This document shows, piece after piece, positions 30,223 to 38,790 of a stretch of DNA of 64,000 bases. Source of the DNA: Aurantimicrobium minutum. GTDB taxonomy: Bacteria > Actinomycetota > Actinomycetes > Actinomycetales > Microbacteriaceae. Position 1 is the first letter of the stretch. Every line of letters begins with the position of its first letter. The translations under genes and the position numbers were made by a program. The DNA is taken from assembly GCF_029893825.1 (NCBI RefSeq), contig NZ_JARXXV010000001.1, forward strand, positions 1,054,001-1,118,000, given 5' to 3'. Below the pieces are notes generated by a model. The model saw only the letters and a program-made list of their open reading frames with translations. It made no database searches and was not told the origin of the DNA.

Positions 30223-31293
30223 TTATCTCTGACCCTTAGGTGCAAGCACCTTGGCCAGAATACGAGCAATGATGTTGAGGGCCATGACAATGAGGATCAG
30301 CACCAGTGCGCCTGTCCAGGCACGGTCGAGGTACGCCTGAGCATCACGGCCGGGGTTTGCATATTGTGTGTAGACAAACACCGGCAGGGTGGTCATACGG
30401 TCATTGAACAAGTCATAATTCATGTTCGTTGATAGGCCGGCAATAATCAGCAGTGGTGCAGTTTCACCGATAATGCGAGAGATGGCAATCATCACGCCAG
30501 TGATAATTCCGGCAATAGCTGTTGGTAAAACAACCTTGACGACAGTGAGCCACTTGGGAACACCCAATGCATAAGATGCTTCGCGCAACTCATTGGGTAC
30601 TAGCTTGAGCATCTCTTCAGTGGAGCGAACAACAACTGGAATCATCAACAACGACAGCGCCACTGCGCCACCAATACCAAAACGAATGCCAGGTCCAAAG
30701 AAGATTGCAAATAAGGCGAAGGCAAAAAGACCCGCAACAATTGAGGGAATACCTGTCATGACGTCAATAAGGAAAGTAACGGCTTGAGCTAGCTTTCCTC
30801 GTCCGTATTCAACTAGGTAAATGGCGGTCATGATTCCGATGGGAATACTGATGATGGATGCGGCGAGTGTGACCTCAAGGGTTCCAATAAGCGCGTGGAG
30901 ACCACCGCCACCTTCTCCCACGATGTTGCGCATCGAGGAGGAGAAGAATGTTCCATCTAGACGGTTGAGACCGTCAGCAACCGTGGTGTAAATCAGAGAG
31001 ATCAATGGCAGCAAGGCGATGACGAAAGCAGATGTTACGACACCAGCAACTAAGCGGTCCGTAGCTTTACGTTTGCCCTCAACAATTCGGCTCATGACAT
31101 AGCTCAATGCGACATACAAAAATGCCGACCACAAAACGGTGGCGACGATGTCAAAACCGGAGGTAATCCCAGCCATTGAGAGAACAACAAAGACTCCCAA
31201 GCTCACGAGGAAGCTCGCTGCGGCTGTAAGCCACAACACCTTGGGTTCTAGGGTGCGCTTAGAGGTTGTTACGCGCTCGACTTCGGTGCTCAT
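30223..31293 (-). CDS. pstA: Phosphate ABC transporter permease PstA
   Basis: A 356-residue inner-membrane permease. Three hydrophobic segments precede the ABC permease core, in which the EAA-type cytoplasmic loop ELREASYALGVPKWLTVVKV is visible near residue 240. The N-terminal part is longer than in many PstA proteins. The ATG overlaps the pstC stop by one base (TAATG on the minus strand), so translation is coupled. Confidence 0.95.
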   Translation of the reverse strand: MSTEVERVTTSKRTLEPKVLWLTAAASFLVSLGVFVVLSMAGITSGFDIVATVLWSAFLYVALSYVMSRIVEGKRKATDRLVAGVVTSAFVIALLPLISLIYTTVADGLNRLDGTFFSSSMRNIVGEGGGGLHALIGTLEVTLAASIISIPIGIMTAIYLVEYGRGKLAQAVTFLIDVMTGIPSIVAGLFAFALFAIFFGPGIRFGIGGAVALSLLMIPVVVRSTEEMLKLVPNELREASYALGVPKWLTVVKVVLPTAIAGIITGVMIAISRIIGETAPLLIIAGLSTNMNYDLFNDRMTTLPVFVYTQYANPGRDAQAYLDRAWTGALVLILIVMALNIIARILAKVLAPKGQR

Positions 31294-32240
31294 TAGTTCG
31301 CTCCCGAGAAGGCCTTACGGCGGTTGACGATAAAGCGGGCAAGGGAGTTCACAATCAGGGTGATGATGAACAAAACCAAACCGGTTGCTATGAGGACATT
31401 GACGCCTAGGTCGTGCGCCTCAGGGAAGTTCAAGGCAATGTTTGCCGCAATGGTGGTGGGGTTTTGAGATTGCAGCAGTGCGAAGCTCACGATGACCGCT
31501 GGGGAAAGCACCATCGCAACAGCCATGGTCTCTCCCAACGCACGCCCAAGTCCAAGCATGGTGGCGGAAATGATTCCAGGGCGACCAAATGGCAGGACCG
31601 CCATCTTGATCATTTCCCACTTAGTTGCACCCAAAGCCAAGGCAGCTTCTTCGTGAAGTCGAGGGGTTTGAAGAAAAATTTCACGGCTTAACGCAGTGAT
31701 GATGGGAAGAATCATGACGGCGAGAACAACAGCTACGGTGAGGACCGTGCGGCCAGTTCCTGATACTGGTCCTGCAAAGAGAGGGAACCACCCCACGTTG
31801 TCTACTAACCAAACGTAGATGGGCTGAACTGCAGGCGCGAGGACCATGATTCCCCACAAGCCATAAACAACAGAGGGGATTGCGGCCAACAGGTCAATGG
31901 CATAGCCCAAACCCTGAGCAATGCGGCGGGGGGCGTAGTGCGAGATAAAGAGTGCGATCGCAATTGCGAAAGGAACCGCAAAAAGCAGCGCTAAGGCAGC
32001 TGCCCAGATAGTTCCGAAAACCAAGGGGCCAATATTTCCCCAGAAGCTCATTCCTACGTCAGTAACTTCTTTGTCGGTTGCTACAAGAGCAGGGACAGAT
32101 TTTGAAACGAGGAAGATTGCAACGGATGCAAGAACAACGAGGATGATGACACCCGAAGTTGTTGCAGCAATCGAGAAGACTCGATCGCCTAAACGACGAG
32201 GGGCACGCAGTGCTGGCTGACTCGTAGTTGCTGAAGTCAC
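31293..32240 (-). CDS. pstC: Phosphate ABC transporter permease PstC
   Basis: A 315-residue permease, partner of PstA, with the EAA loop LHEEAALALGATKWEMIKMA. I start it at GTG 32240 because AAGGA sits five bases upstream. The in-frame ATG at 32318 lies inside the arm of a 44-base hairpin and would add 26 unconserved residues. That hairpin occupies the pstS-pstC gap. Confidence 0.92.
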   Translation of the reverse strand: MTSATTSQPALRAPRRLGDRVFSIAATTSGVIILVVLASVAIFLVSKSVPALVATDKEVTDVGMSFWGNIGPLVFGTIWAAALALLFAVPFAIAIALFISHYAPRRIAQGLGYAIDLLAAIPSVVYGLWGIMVLAPAVQPIYVWLVDNVGWFPLFAGPVSGTGRTVLTVAVVLAVMILPIITALSREIFLQTPRLHEEAALALGATKWEMIKMAVLPFGRPGIISATMLGLGRALGETMAVAMVLSPAVIVSFALLQSQNPTTIAANIALNFPEAHDLGVNVLIATGLVLFIITLIVNSLARFIVNRRKAFSGAN

Positions 32241-32274
32241 GGCTGTCCTTGTCTGTGGTGTTGAGGGAGTAGAA

Positions 32275-32318
32275 ATGCCCGGTTCTAAGAATCTATCGAG
32301 ATTCTCGGAACCGGGCAT
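32275..32318 (-). terminator. Very strong hairpin between pstS and pstC (attenuator)
   Basis: An 11-bp outer stem (ATGCCCGGTTC with its complement) and a 7-bp inner stem (AGAATCT/AGATTCT), joined by a mispaired dinucleotide step and closed by a four-base loop. Only a poor T-tract follows, so it may stop part of the transcription or block 3' exonucleases. Either would leave more pstS than pstCAB mRNA. Confidence 0.75.
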
Positions 32319-32327
32319 CCCCGAATG

Positions 32328-33428
32328 TTACTTGATGGTTGCGGCGATAGCTGCAGCCTGCTTCTGGACATCTGCGCTCAATGGAGCAGATCCAGCAGCC
32401 TTAGCAGCAAGAGCCTGGCCCTGCTCGCTTACGAGGTAGCTGATGTAAGCGTTGACCAGTGGTCCAACCTTTGCGTCTGCGTAGGAGAGGCAGCCAACTG
32501 CGTAGCTAACGAGTACGAGTGGGTACTCGTCAGGGTTAGTGGTGGTGCGGTTGATGTCTACAGCCATGTCGGACTTGTCCCGACCAGCAACAGGCTTGGA
32601 GCCAGCAACAACCGCTGCTGCACCCTCAGGAGAGTAAGCGACGAAGTCCTTACCAACCTTGATGTTTGCAACGGTGAGCTTGCCAACCTTGGAAGCGTCT
32701 GCGTAACCAATGGTTCCAGTTCCGTTAGCAACTGCAGCTACAACACCAGCGGTGCCCTGAGCAGCTTCTCCAACTTCGAAGGGGAACTTGTCAGCTGGCT
32801 TCTCAATAGCCCAGTCTGCCTTAGCGTTCTGGAAGAGGTAGTCAGAGAAGTTCTTCGAGGTACCCGAGTCATCTGAACGGTGAACGGGGGTGATGGCAGT
32901 TGCAGGAAGCTTTGCCTTGGGGTTGAGAGCAACAATCGCTGGGTCGTTCCAGGTGGTGATTGCACCGGTGAAGATCTTTGCGATGGTTGAAGCGTCGAGG
33001 TTCAGGTCGGTTACACCGTCAACGTTGTAGATCACAGCGATGGGGGAAACGTATACAGGAACTTCGAATACCTTGGTGCCAGGGGTGCAAGCTGCGAAGG
33101 TGCTAGCAAGTTCCTTGTCAGAAAGGTAAGAGTCGGTACCAGCGAAGCTGACACCGCCAGAGATGAATGCGGTACGGCCTGCACCAGAACCGGTGGGGTC
33201 GTAGGTGACGTCAACAAGGTTGTTGGTCATCTGGAAGTCTGCGATCCATGCGTCTTCAGCTGCAGCCTGGCTGGATGCACCAGCACCGGTCAACTTGCCG
33301 GAGATGTTAAGAGGTGTTGCAGTTGGCTCAACAGGAGCCTCGTTTGCAGCGCAGCCGGAAAGCACGAGTGCCGATACGGATACAGCAGCAGCAATAGCCA
33401 ATACGCGGCCAGAGCGAGTGATGTTCAC
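32328..33428 (-). CDS. pstS: Phosphate-binding lipoprotein PstS
   Basis: A 366-residue extracytoplasmic phosphate receptor. The start is GTG 33428 with AAGGGA seven bases upstream. A signal peptide with lipobox LVLSGC gives Cys26 for lipid attachment; 42 further codons upstream are open but unlikely to be used. Ligand-site segments GAGASSQAAAEDAW, DPTGSGAGR and HRSDDSGTSKNF are those of the PstS family. It is the first gene of the pst operon after the phoU terminator, with a PHO-box-like repeat about 90 bases upstream. Confidence 0.96.
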   Translation of the reverse strand: MNITRSGRVLAIAAAVSVSALVLSGCAANEAPVEPTATPLNISGKLTGAGASSQAAAEDAWIADFQMTNNLVDVTYDPTGSGAGRTAFISGGVSFAGTDSYLSDKELASTFAACTPGTKVFEVPVYVSPIAVIYNVDGVTDLNLDASTIAKIFTGAITTWNDPAIVALNPKAKLPATAITPVHRSDDSGTSKNFSDYLFQNAKADWAIEKPADKFPFEVGEAAQGTAGVVAAVANGTGTIGYADASKVGKLTVANIKVGKDFVAYSPEGAAAVVAGSKPVAGRDKSDMAVDINRTTTNPDEYPLVLVSYAVGCLSYADAKVGPLVNAYISYLVSEQGQALAAKAAGSAPLSADVQKQAAAIAATIK

Positions 33429-33519
33429 TTGGAATCCCTTCAGGATTTTCTTGGTGTAATTGTGGACTTTTCTTGATCCGGGTTTCACGCTATGTGAACT
33501 GGGTGACGTATTGGCACAC

Positions 33520-33541
33520 ACAAGGTAAACAGCAGATGAAC
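33520..33541 (-). promoter_or_regulatory. PHO-box-like tandem repeat upstream of pstS
   Basis: On the minus strand, two 11-base units in tandem: GTTCATCTGCT and GTTTACCTTGT. They fit the actinobacterial PhoP direct-repeat pattern (GTTCA then pyrimidines). A possible -10 (CAATAC, 33513-33508) follows six bases later. Confidence 0.6.
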
Positions 33542-33570
33542 CCTTTTTAGACACCTCACAACAAACAAAA

Positions 33571-33589
33571 ACCCCGGTTTTTCCGGGGT
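33571..33589 (-). terminator. Intrinsic terminator after phoU
   Basis: A 7-bp stem ACCCCGG/CCGGGGT with loop AAAAA, followed on the minus strand by TTTTGTTTGTTG. A longer flanking complement (CTCACAA / TTGTGAG) may extend it. It separates phoU from pstS transcription. Confidence 0.85.
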
Positions 33590-33605
33590 ATTTGTGAGGA
33601 GAGAA

Positions 33606-34271
33606 TTAGCCCTGTTCAGCAGAAAGCTCTGGGGCCCACTCACCAGTAGAGAGGTACTTAACCTTGCGTGCAATAGAAATTGCGTGGTCAGAGAATCGTT
33701 CGTAGTAACGGCTCGCCAGAGTGGCGTCCACTGTGTCCATGGAGGTACCGCCCCAGGCTTCGCTCAAAACTTTGTCAAAAACAGAAAGGTGAAGTGCGTC
33801 AACCTGGTCATCAATGTCGCGAATTGCATCCACAAACTTCATGTCTTGGGTCTTGAGCATCTTGATGAGCTTCTCAGCAATCTTGATGTCGAGTTCACCC
33901 ATCTCTTTGAATGTTGAACGCAGACCCTTTGCAATGACCTTGTCTGGGAAGCGATAGCGAGTGAGCTGTGCGAGGTGCTCTGCCATGTCACCCATACGCT
34001 CCAGAGATGCGCTCATTCGTAGTGCGCTGACGACAACACGGAGGTCTCGAGCAACCGGCTGTTGACGAGCGAGAATCTGGATAGAAAGTTCGTCGAGAGT
34101 GAGTGCCAGCTCGTCAATACGGGCATCTTCTTCGATGACCTGTTCGGCAAGAGCAATGTCACTTGTCTGGAATGCAGTTGTTCCCTTACGCATTGCTTCT
34201 GCAACGAGTTCGGCGATCTCTACAAGGCGCTGCTGAACTTCGTGAAGTTCTTGCTGAAATACGTCGCGCAT
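33606..34271 (-). CDS. phoU: Phosphate signalling protein PhoU
   Basis: A 221-residue all-helical protein of two PhoU repeats, with metal-binding acidic motifs (EEDARIDELALTLDE near 60 and DDQVDALHLSVFDKV near 155). It links the Pst transporter state to the PhoR/SenX3-type kinase and so represses the regulon when phosphate is sufficient (family knowledge). It lies head to head with the kinase gene and upstream of pstS, separated from it by a terminator. Confidence 0.96.
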   Translation of the reverse strand: MRDVFQQELHEVQQRLVEIAELVAEAMRKGTTAFQTSDIALAEQVIEEDARIDELALTLDELSIQILARQQPVARDLRVVVSALRMSASLERMGDMAEHLAQLTRYRFPDKVIAKGLRSTFKEMGELDIKIAEKLIKMLKTQDMKFVDAIRDIDDQVDALHLSVFDKVLSEAWGGTSMDTVDATLASRYYERFSDHAISIARKVKYLSTGEWAPELSAEQG

Positions 34272-34342
34272 GAAGGTTCCTTTTAATAGTTATGGTCAAC
34301 CGCTATATAAGTAAGCCGTGTGACAGTGACGTGCTGCTGACG

Positions 34343-34380
34343 CACAGGTTAACGGAGATAGCGAGTCTGGTTAACAGTTG
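34343..34380. promoter_or_regulatory. Possible PHO-box-like repeats between phoU and the kinase gene
   Basis: The word GGTTAAC occurs at 34347-34353 and 34369-34375, 22 bases (two 11-base units) apart. Read on the minus strand the units are GTTAACCAGAC and GTTAACCTGTG. The latter is near the PhoP unit consensus but with A for C at position 4. Weaker than the pstS site. Confidence 0.35.
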
Positions 34381-34449
34381 ACTATTCAAGCCTACTCCTG
34401 CGGTTTTTCTTTTTGAGTGAAGCACATGGAGGGTTATCGTTAGAGCATC

Positions 34450-35592
34450 ATGTCGGCATCACTGATTTTGCTCGCCCTCGGGGTTGGAGCGCTCGCAGGT
34501 GTTGCCATCGCGCTCCTCATTCTGTGGGTCATACGTCAACGCAAGATTGATGATGCAAGAACTTCAGGTGACCTACCTCGTGGAGTTGCACAACTCGTGA
34601 GCAAGCTTGATGGAGCCGTTCTTATCTTGGACAAGTCTCTTAATGTTCTTGTTGCTTCACCAGGAACAAGTCGACTGAGTCTTTCTGGTCAAGGTCGTCT
34701 ACTCATTCCAGAGCTGGTAATCCTCGCAGAAGAAGCAGCGCAGGGCAGAACTCTTTCTCGCGAAGATATGGAAATTTCTCGCGGCCCCCTCGGAGATGCC
34801 ACTCTCACAATTACCGCGCATGCCTCACCTTTCAGAAATCGCTTCGTGCTTCTCACCGTGATCGACCGTGGAGAATACAAGCGTCTTGACGATGTGCGCC
34901 GAGAATTTGTCGCCAATGTCAGCCACGAACTCAAAACTCCAATTGCATCTGTAGGACTCCTAGCGGAAGCACTTCAGGAGGGAGCAGACGATCCTGACAT
35001 GGTCAGACACTTTGCCGATCGTCTCACTACAGAATCTCAACGACTCGGTGCCATCACTCGAGAAATTATCGAACTCTCACGCCTTCAAGCCGAGGGTGCA
35101 CTTGCTGAGTTTGAACCCGTTACTGTCGAATCAATTGTTTACAAGGCAATCGATCAGAACAGAGTTGTTGCAAAATCTCGGAAAATTAAACTCGTTGCTG
35201 GCGGGGATCTCGATGCCATCATCTACGGTGACGAGACACGTCTTGTTGTTGCACTCAACAACCTCATTGCCAACGCTGTTCACTACTCTCCAGATAACTC
35301 TCAAGTAGGTATTGGTGCTGTTCGCCGAAATTCATTCATTGAAATTGCGGTAACTGACCAAGGCATTGGAATGAACAAGGAAGAAGTAGAGCGCGTCTTC
35401 GAGCGTTTCTATCGGACTGACCAGGCTCGTTCACGATCTACAGGCGGAAGCGGTCTTGGACTCAGCATCGTCAAACACATTATTTCCAACCACGGCGGCG
35501 ATATCCGTGTGTGGTCTTCGCCTGGAAAAGGCTCCACGTTCACCATCCGAATTCCTGAAGCAATTAAACCCGGAAAGGACACCTCCGAGTGA
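34450..35592 (+). CDS. senX3: Phosphate-regulon sensor histidine kinase (SenX3/PhoR-like)
   Basis: A 380-residue kinase. One N-terminal membrane segment (about 5-28) is followed by a short PAS-like region (about 45-130). The HisKA dimerisation helix holds the phospho-His in FVANVSHELKTPIAS near residue 161. The HATPase domain has NNLIANAVHYS, DQGIGM and GGSGLGLSIVKHI. The plan is that of SenX3. The regulator gene starts inside its stop codon. Together with phoU and pst it forms the phosphate sensing set. Confidence 0.93.
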   Translation: MSASLILLALGVGALAGVAIALLILWVIRQRKIDDARTSGDLPRGVAQLVSKLDGAVLILDKSLNVLVASPGTSRLSLSGQGRLLIPELVILAEEAAQGRTLSREDMEISRGPLGDATLTITAHASPFRNRFVLLTVIDRGEYKRLDDVRREFVANVSHELKTPIASVGLLAEALQEGADDPDMVRHFADRLTTESQRLGAITREIIELSRLQAEGALAEFEPVTVESIVYKAIDQNRVVAKSRKIKLVAGGDLDAIIYGDETRLVVALNNLIANAVHYSPDNSQVGIGAVRRNSFIEIAVTDQGIGMNKEEVERVFERFYRTDQARSRSTGGSGLGLSIVKHIISNHGGDIRVWSSPGKGSTFTIRIPEAIKPGKDTSE

Positions 35593-36272
35593 CCCGCATC
35601 CTGCTCGTTGAAGATGAGAGCTCCCTCAGTGAGCCCCTCTCGTTCTTATTAACCCGTGAAGGCTTTGAAGTAGAGATTGCCGAAGACGGTCAGCTCGCCC
35701 TTGACATCTTTGCCAACGGCAACTTCGACATCATCTTGTTGGATCTCATGATCCCCAAGGTTCCCGGCAATGAAGTGTGCAGACAGATTCGCACCACCTC
35801 CAACATCCCCATCATCATGTTGACTGCAAAAGACACTGAGGTGGACAAGGTCGTTGGTTTAGAACTGGGTGCTGATGACTATGTCACCAAGCCCTACTCA
35901 ACCCGTGAACTTCTGGCTCGCATCAAAGCGGTCCTTCGACGCAACGTCAAAGACGAAGTTCACGACGATGACGGCGTCATTGAGATTGACGGCATTCGCC
36001 TTGATGCAGATCGCCACACCCTTCACGTTCAAGGTGCCCTTGTTGCTATCCCCCTCAAAGAGTTTGAACTCTTGGAATACCTGATGAGCAACGTGGGCCG
36101 TGTTCTCACACGTGGTCAGCTCATTGACCGTGTCTGGGGAACCGATTACTACGGTGACACTAAGACCCTCGACGTTCACATCAAGCGCTTGCGCTCAAAA
36201 ATTGAAGCAGACCCTGCTGAGCCCGTGCACCTAGTGACTGTTCGTGGCTTGGGTTATCGCTTCGACGCCTAG
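35589..36272 (+). CDS. regX3: OmpR-family phosphate response regulator (RegX3/PhoP-like)
   Basis: A 227-residue regulator starting at GTG in a GTGA overlap with the kinase. The receiver has EDE near residue 9, phosphoacceptor Asp in IILLDLMIPK near 52, and Lys in VTKPYS. A winged-helix Trans_reg_C domain fills residues about 128-225 (LKEFELLEYLMSNVGRVLT and the end VRGLGYRFDA). It is the likely protein that binds the PHO-box-like repeats in this window. Confidence 0.95.
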   Translation: MTRILLVEDESSLSEPLSFLLTREGFEVEIAEDGQLALDIFANGNFDIILLDLMIPKVPGNEVCRQIRTTSNIPIIMLTAKDTEVDKVVGLELGADDYVTKPYSTRELLARIKAVLRRNVKDEVHDDDGVIEIDGIRLDADRHTLHVQGALVAIPLKEFELLEYLMSNVGRVLTRGQLIDRVWGTDYYGDTKTLDVHIKRLRSKIEADPAEPVHLVTVRGLGYRFDA

Positions 36273-36282
36273 GTTTTCCCAG

Positions 36283-36963
36283 GTGCACACTCTCAGACTC
36301 GCCCTCGCAGAGTTCTTCGGAACTCTCGTCCTCGTTGCCACCGTGGTGGGCTCAGGAATCATGGGCACAAACATGTCGAGTGACCCTGGTGTTGCGTTAT
36401 TGATTAACACACTCTCCACCATCTTTGTGCTGGCACTTCTCATTGTGATCTTGGGTCCCATGAGTGGCGCCCACTTCAACCCTGCTGTCACTCTGGTTCT
36501 GTGGGCAAAAAAGCTTCAACCAGGCAACAACGTCATCCCCTATGTCATCGCCCAGATTGCCGGAGCCTTCAGCGGAGCAATCTTGGCGAATGTCATGTTT
36601 GACCAAGCACCTATACAAATCGCGACAACCGAACGTGTTTCCCCTGGACTCTTTATCGGTGAGGTCGTAGCCACAGCAGGTTTGCTGGCGGTGATACTTG
36701 TTTTCATCGCCCGTGACCAGGCACGGTTTGTTCCCTTTGCCGTGGCGGCATGGATTGGCTCTGCCTACTTCTTCACTTCCTCCACGTCCTTTGCTAACCC
36801 TGCCGTGACGATTGGCCGCGTCTTTAGCGACACCTTTGCCGGTATTGCTCCTGCTTCTGTTGGCCCCTTTGTTCTCGCCCAGTTCATTGGTGCAGGACTA
36901 GGTGCTGTGTTGGCCTGGGCCATCATCGACCCCACACACAAGAAAGAAAATCATGTCGGATAA
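36283..36963 (+). CDS. MIP-family channel (aquaporin-like)
   Basis: A 226-residue six-helix channel with both half-helix signatures: HFNPAVT and FANPAVT. I start it at GTG 36283; an upstream in-frame GTG lies inside the regulator gene. It overlaps the following arsenate-reductase-like gene by 11 bases. In other bacteria aquaglyceroporins beside arsC (AqpS) let arsenite leave the cell, and that is the best reading here. No ArsR-type regulator or arsenite pump is adjacent. Confidence 0.85.
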   Translation: MHTLRLALAEFFGTLVLVATVVGSGIMGTNMSSDPGVALLINTLSTIFVLALLIVILGPMSGAHFNPAVTLVLWAKKLQPGNNVIPYVIAQIAGAFSGAILANVMFDQAPIQIATTERVSPGLFIGEVVATAGLLAVILVFIARDQARFVPFAVAAWIGSAYFFTSSTSFANPAVTIGRVFSDTFAGIAPASVGPFVLAQFIGAGLGAVLAWAIIDPTHKKENHVG

Positions 36964-37363
36964 GAAAGCAACTGTTCTCTTCGTCTGCGTTCACAACGCA
37001 GGCCGTTCCCAGATGGCTGCTGGCTACCTCCAGCACCTCGCGGGTGACCGCATTGAAGTACTTTCGGCTGGTACCGAACCCAAAGAACAGATCAACCCTT
37101 CGGCCATTGCCGTAATGGCAGAAGAAGGTATCGACCTGACCTCTTCTATTCCCAAGGTTCTCTCTGACGAGGCAGTCCTTGCTTCTGACTACGTCATCAC
37201 CATGGGGTGCGGGGATAAGTGCCCGTTCTTCCCCGGTAAGACGTACCTCGACTGGCCATTAGAAGACCCCGCGGGGAAGGGGATCGACTCTGTTCGACCC
37301 ATTCGTGATGAGATTCGCGCCAAGGTGGAAGCACTCATCGAAGAGATCGACGCAAAGTTCTAA
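36953..37363 (+). CDS. arsC: Arsenate reductase-like low-molecular-weight phosphatase
   Basis: A 136-residue protein of the low-molecular-weight protein tyrosine phosphatase fold. The P-loop is CVHNAGRSQMA, and a second Cys pair in MGCGDKCPFFPGK is as in thiol-dependent ArsC. The general acid is in DWPLEDP. It would reduce arsenate to arsenite with thioredoxin or mycothiol. The ATG at 36953 lies within the end of the channel gene, so the two are translated together and may act as a reduce-and-release pair. Confidence 0.88.
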   Translation: MSDKKATVLFVCVHNAGRSQMAAGYLQHLAGDRIEVLSAGTEPKEQINPSAIAVMAEEGIDLTSSIPKVLSDEAVLASDYVITMGCGDKCPFFPGKTYLDWPLEDPAGKGIDSVRPIRDEIRAKVEALIEEIDAKF

Positions 37364-37367
37364 CTAC

Positions 37368-38720
37368 TTAAGGGCGTGAAGCCTTGAGCATGGTCTCGCG
37401 ATCAACAACCTTGATGCGCGCACGGCCCTCTGGTTCACCAAGCTTCTGCTCGTATTCATCCAGAGCAGTCCAGCCCTCAGCGGTGGTGAATTCAATACCG
37501 CGTGATTCCATCAGATCCACGATGGCACCCTCTTCAGGCTCTTCGGGAGTCCACCAAGACGACGTGTCTTCTAAGACATGCGCAATGGTTTCCATGGCGT
37601 CGCTCTTGGTGTGACCAATGAGACCGACTGGACCACGCTTGATCCACCCAGTGGCATAGACTCCCGGAATGTGCTTGCCGTTGGCGTCCACAACTTGACC
37701 CTCGTGGTTTGGGATTACACCCTTTGCAGTGTCAAAGGGAACATCCTTGAGTGGGGAGCTGTAGTAACCAATGGCTCGGTAGTAGGCCTGGATTTCGATC
37801 TCGCGGATTTCACCGGTTCCCACAACACCCCCGTTGCCATCGGGTGCGGTGCGCTCGTAACGGAAGCCGGTCACGTTGCCGTCAGCATCTCCGAGTACTT
37901 CGAGTGGGTTGGCATAGAAGTGCAGGTGGAGTCGACGTGATGCCTTACCCGTTTCACGGGTGCGCCACTCGTTCATCACCTTGTTGAGAACAAAGACCTG
38001 CTTGTTGGAATCAATGAGAGCCTGGCTTGCAGGGTCCATTACAAAATCTTCGTCATAGACGATCATGTCCACGTCGCGCAGTTCACCCAGTTCACGAAGC
38101 TCCAGTGGTGAGAACTTGGCTTGTGCTGGGCCGCGGCGACCAAAGACGTGAACGTCGGTCACAGGAGAGGCCTTGAGGCCCTGGTAGACGTTGTCAGGGA
38201 TCTCGGTAACAAGAAGGTCATCTGCGTGCTTGGCCAGCATGCGGGCAGCATCCAGTGCCACGTTTCCGTTACCAATCACTGCAACAGATTTCGCAGTCAG
38301 TGGCCAGGTGCGAGGAACATCAGGGTGGCCGTCATACCAGCTGACAAAGTCAGCAGCACCGTAGCTACCGTTGAGATCAATGCCAGGAATGTTCATGGGA
38401 ACATCCTTAGTTGCACCGGTGGCGAAGATGACCGCGTTGTAGTGCTTCTTCAGATCGTCCATGGTGATGTCAACGCCATACTCCACGTTGCCAAAGAGGC
38501 GGATATCTCCACGATCGAGAACCTCACGCAAAGCAGTGATGATTCCCTTAATGCGTGGGTGGTCTGGTGCTACGCCGTAACGAACAAGACCATAGGGAGC
38601 AGGGAGGTGCTCAAACAAATCGATTGAGATATCGAAATCACGCTCCGCTTTCATCGCAATATCTGCTGCGTAGATTCCTGCGGGGCCGGCGCCAACAATG
38701 GCCAGACGAAGCTTAGTCAC
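37368..38720 (-). CDS. fprA: Ferredoxin-NADP reductase, adrenodoxin-reductase type
   Basis: A 450-residue flavoprotein passing electrons between NADPH and ferredoxins. FAD is bound by VGAGPAGIYAAD at the N-terminus, NADP by VIGNGNVALDAARML near residue 155. FGRRGPAQAKFS and the C-terminal TGWIKRGPVGLIGHTKSDA are hallmarks of actinobacterial FprA. It starts at GTG. It stands alone, convergent to the arsenate reductase gene and divergent from purD. Confidence 0.95.
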   Translation of the reverse strand: MTKLRLAIVGAGPAGIYAADIAMKAERDFDISIDLFEHLPAPYGLVRYGVAPDHPRIKGIITALREVLDRGDIRLFGNVEYGVDITMDDLKKHYNAVIFATGATKDVPMNIPGIDLNGSYGAADFVSWYDGHPDVPRTWPLTAKSVAVIGNGNVALDAARMLAKHADDLLVTEIPDNVYQGLKASPVTDVHVFGRRGPAQAKFSPLELRELGELRDVDMIVYDEDFVMDPASQALIDSNKQVFVLNKVMNEWRTRETGKASRRLHLHFYANPLEVLGDADGNVTGFRYERTAPDGNGGVVGTGEIREIEIQAYYRAIGYYSSPLKDVPFDTAKGVIPNHEGQVVDANGKHIPGVYATGWIKRGPVGLIGHTKSDAMETIAHVLEDTSSWWTPEEPEEGAIVDLMESRGIEFTTAEGWTALDEYEQKLGEPEGRARIKVVDRETMLKASRP

Positions 38721-38790
38721 GGGGTATTAATCCTCATACGTGTCATATCAAGTGAATCCCCAGTTTAGCTGGGGGCAATAGGCTTAAGAG

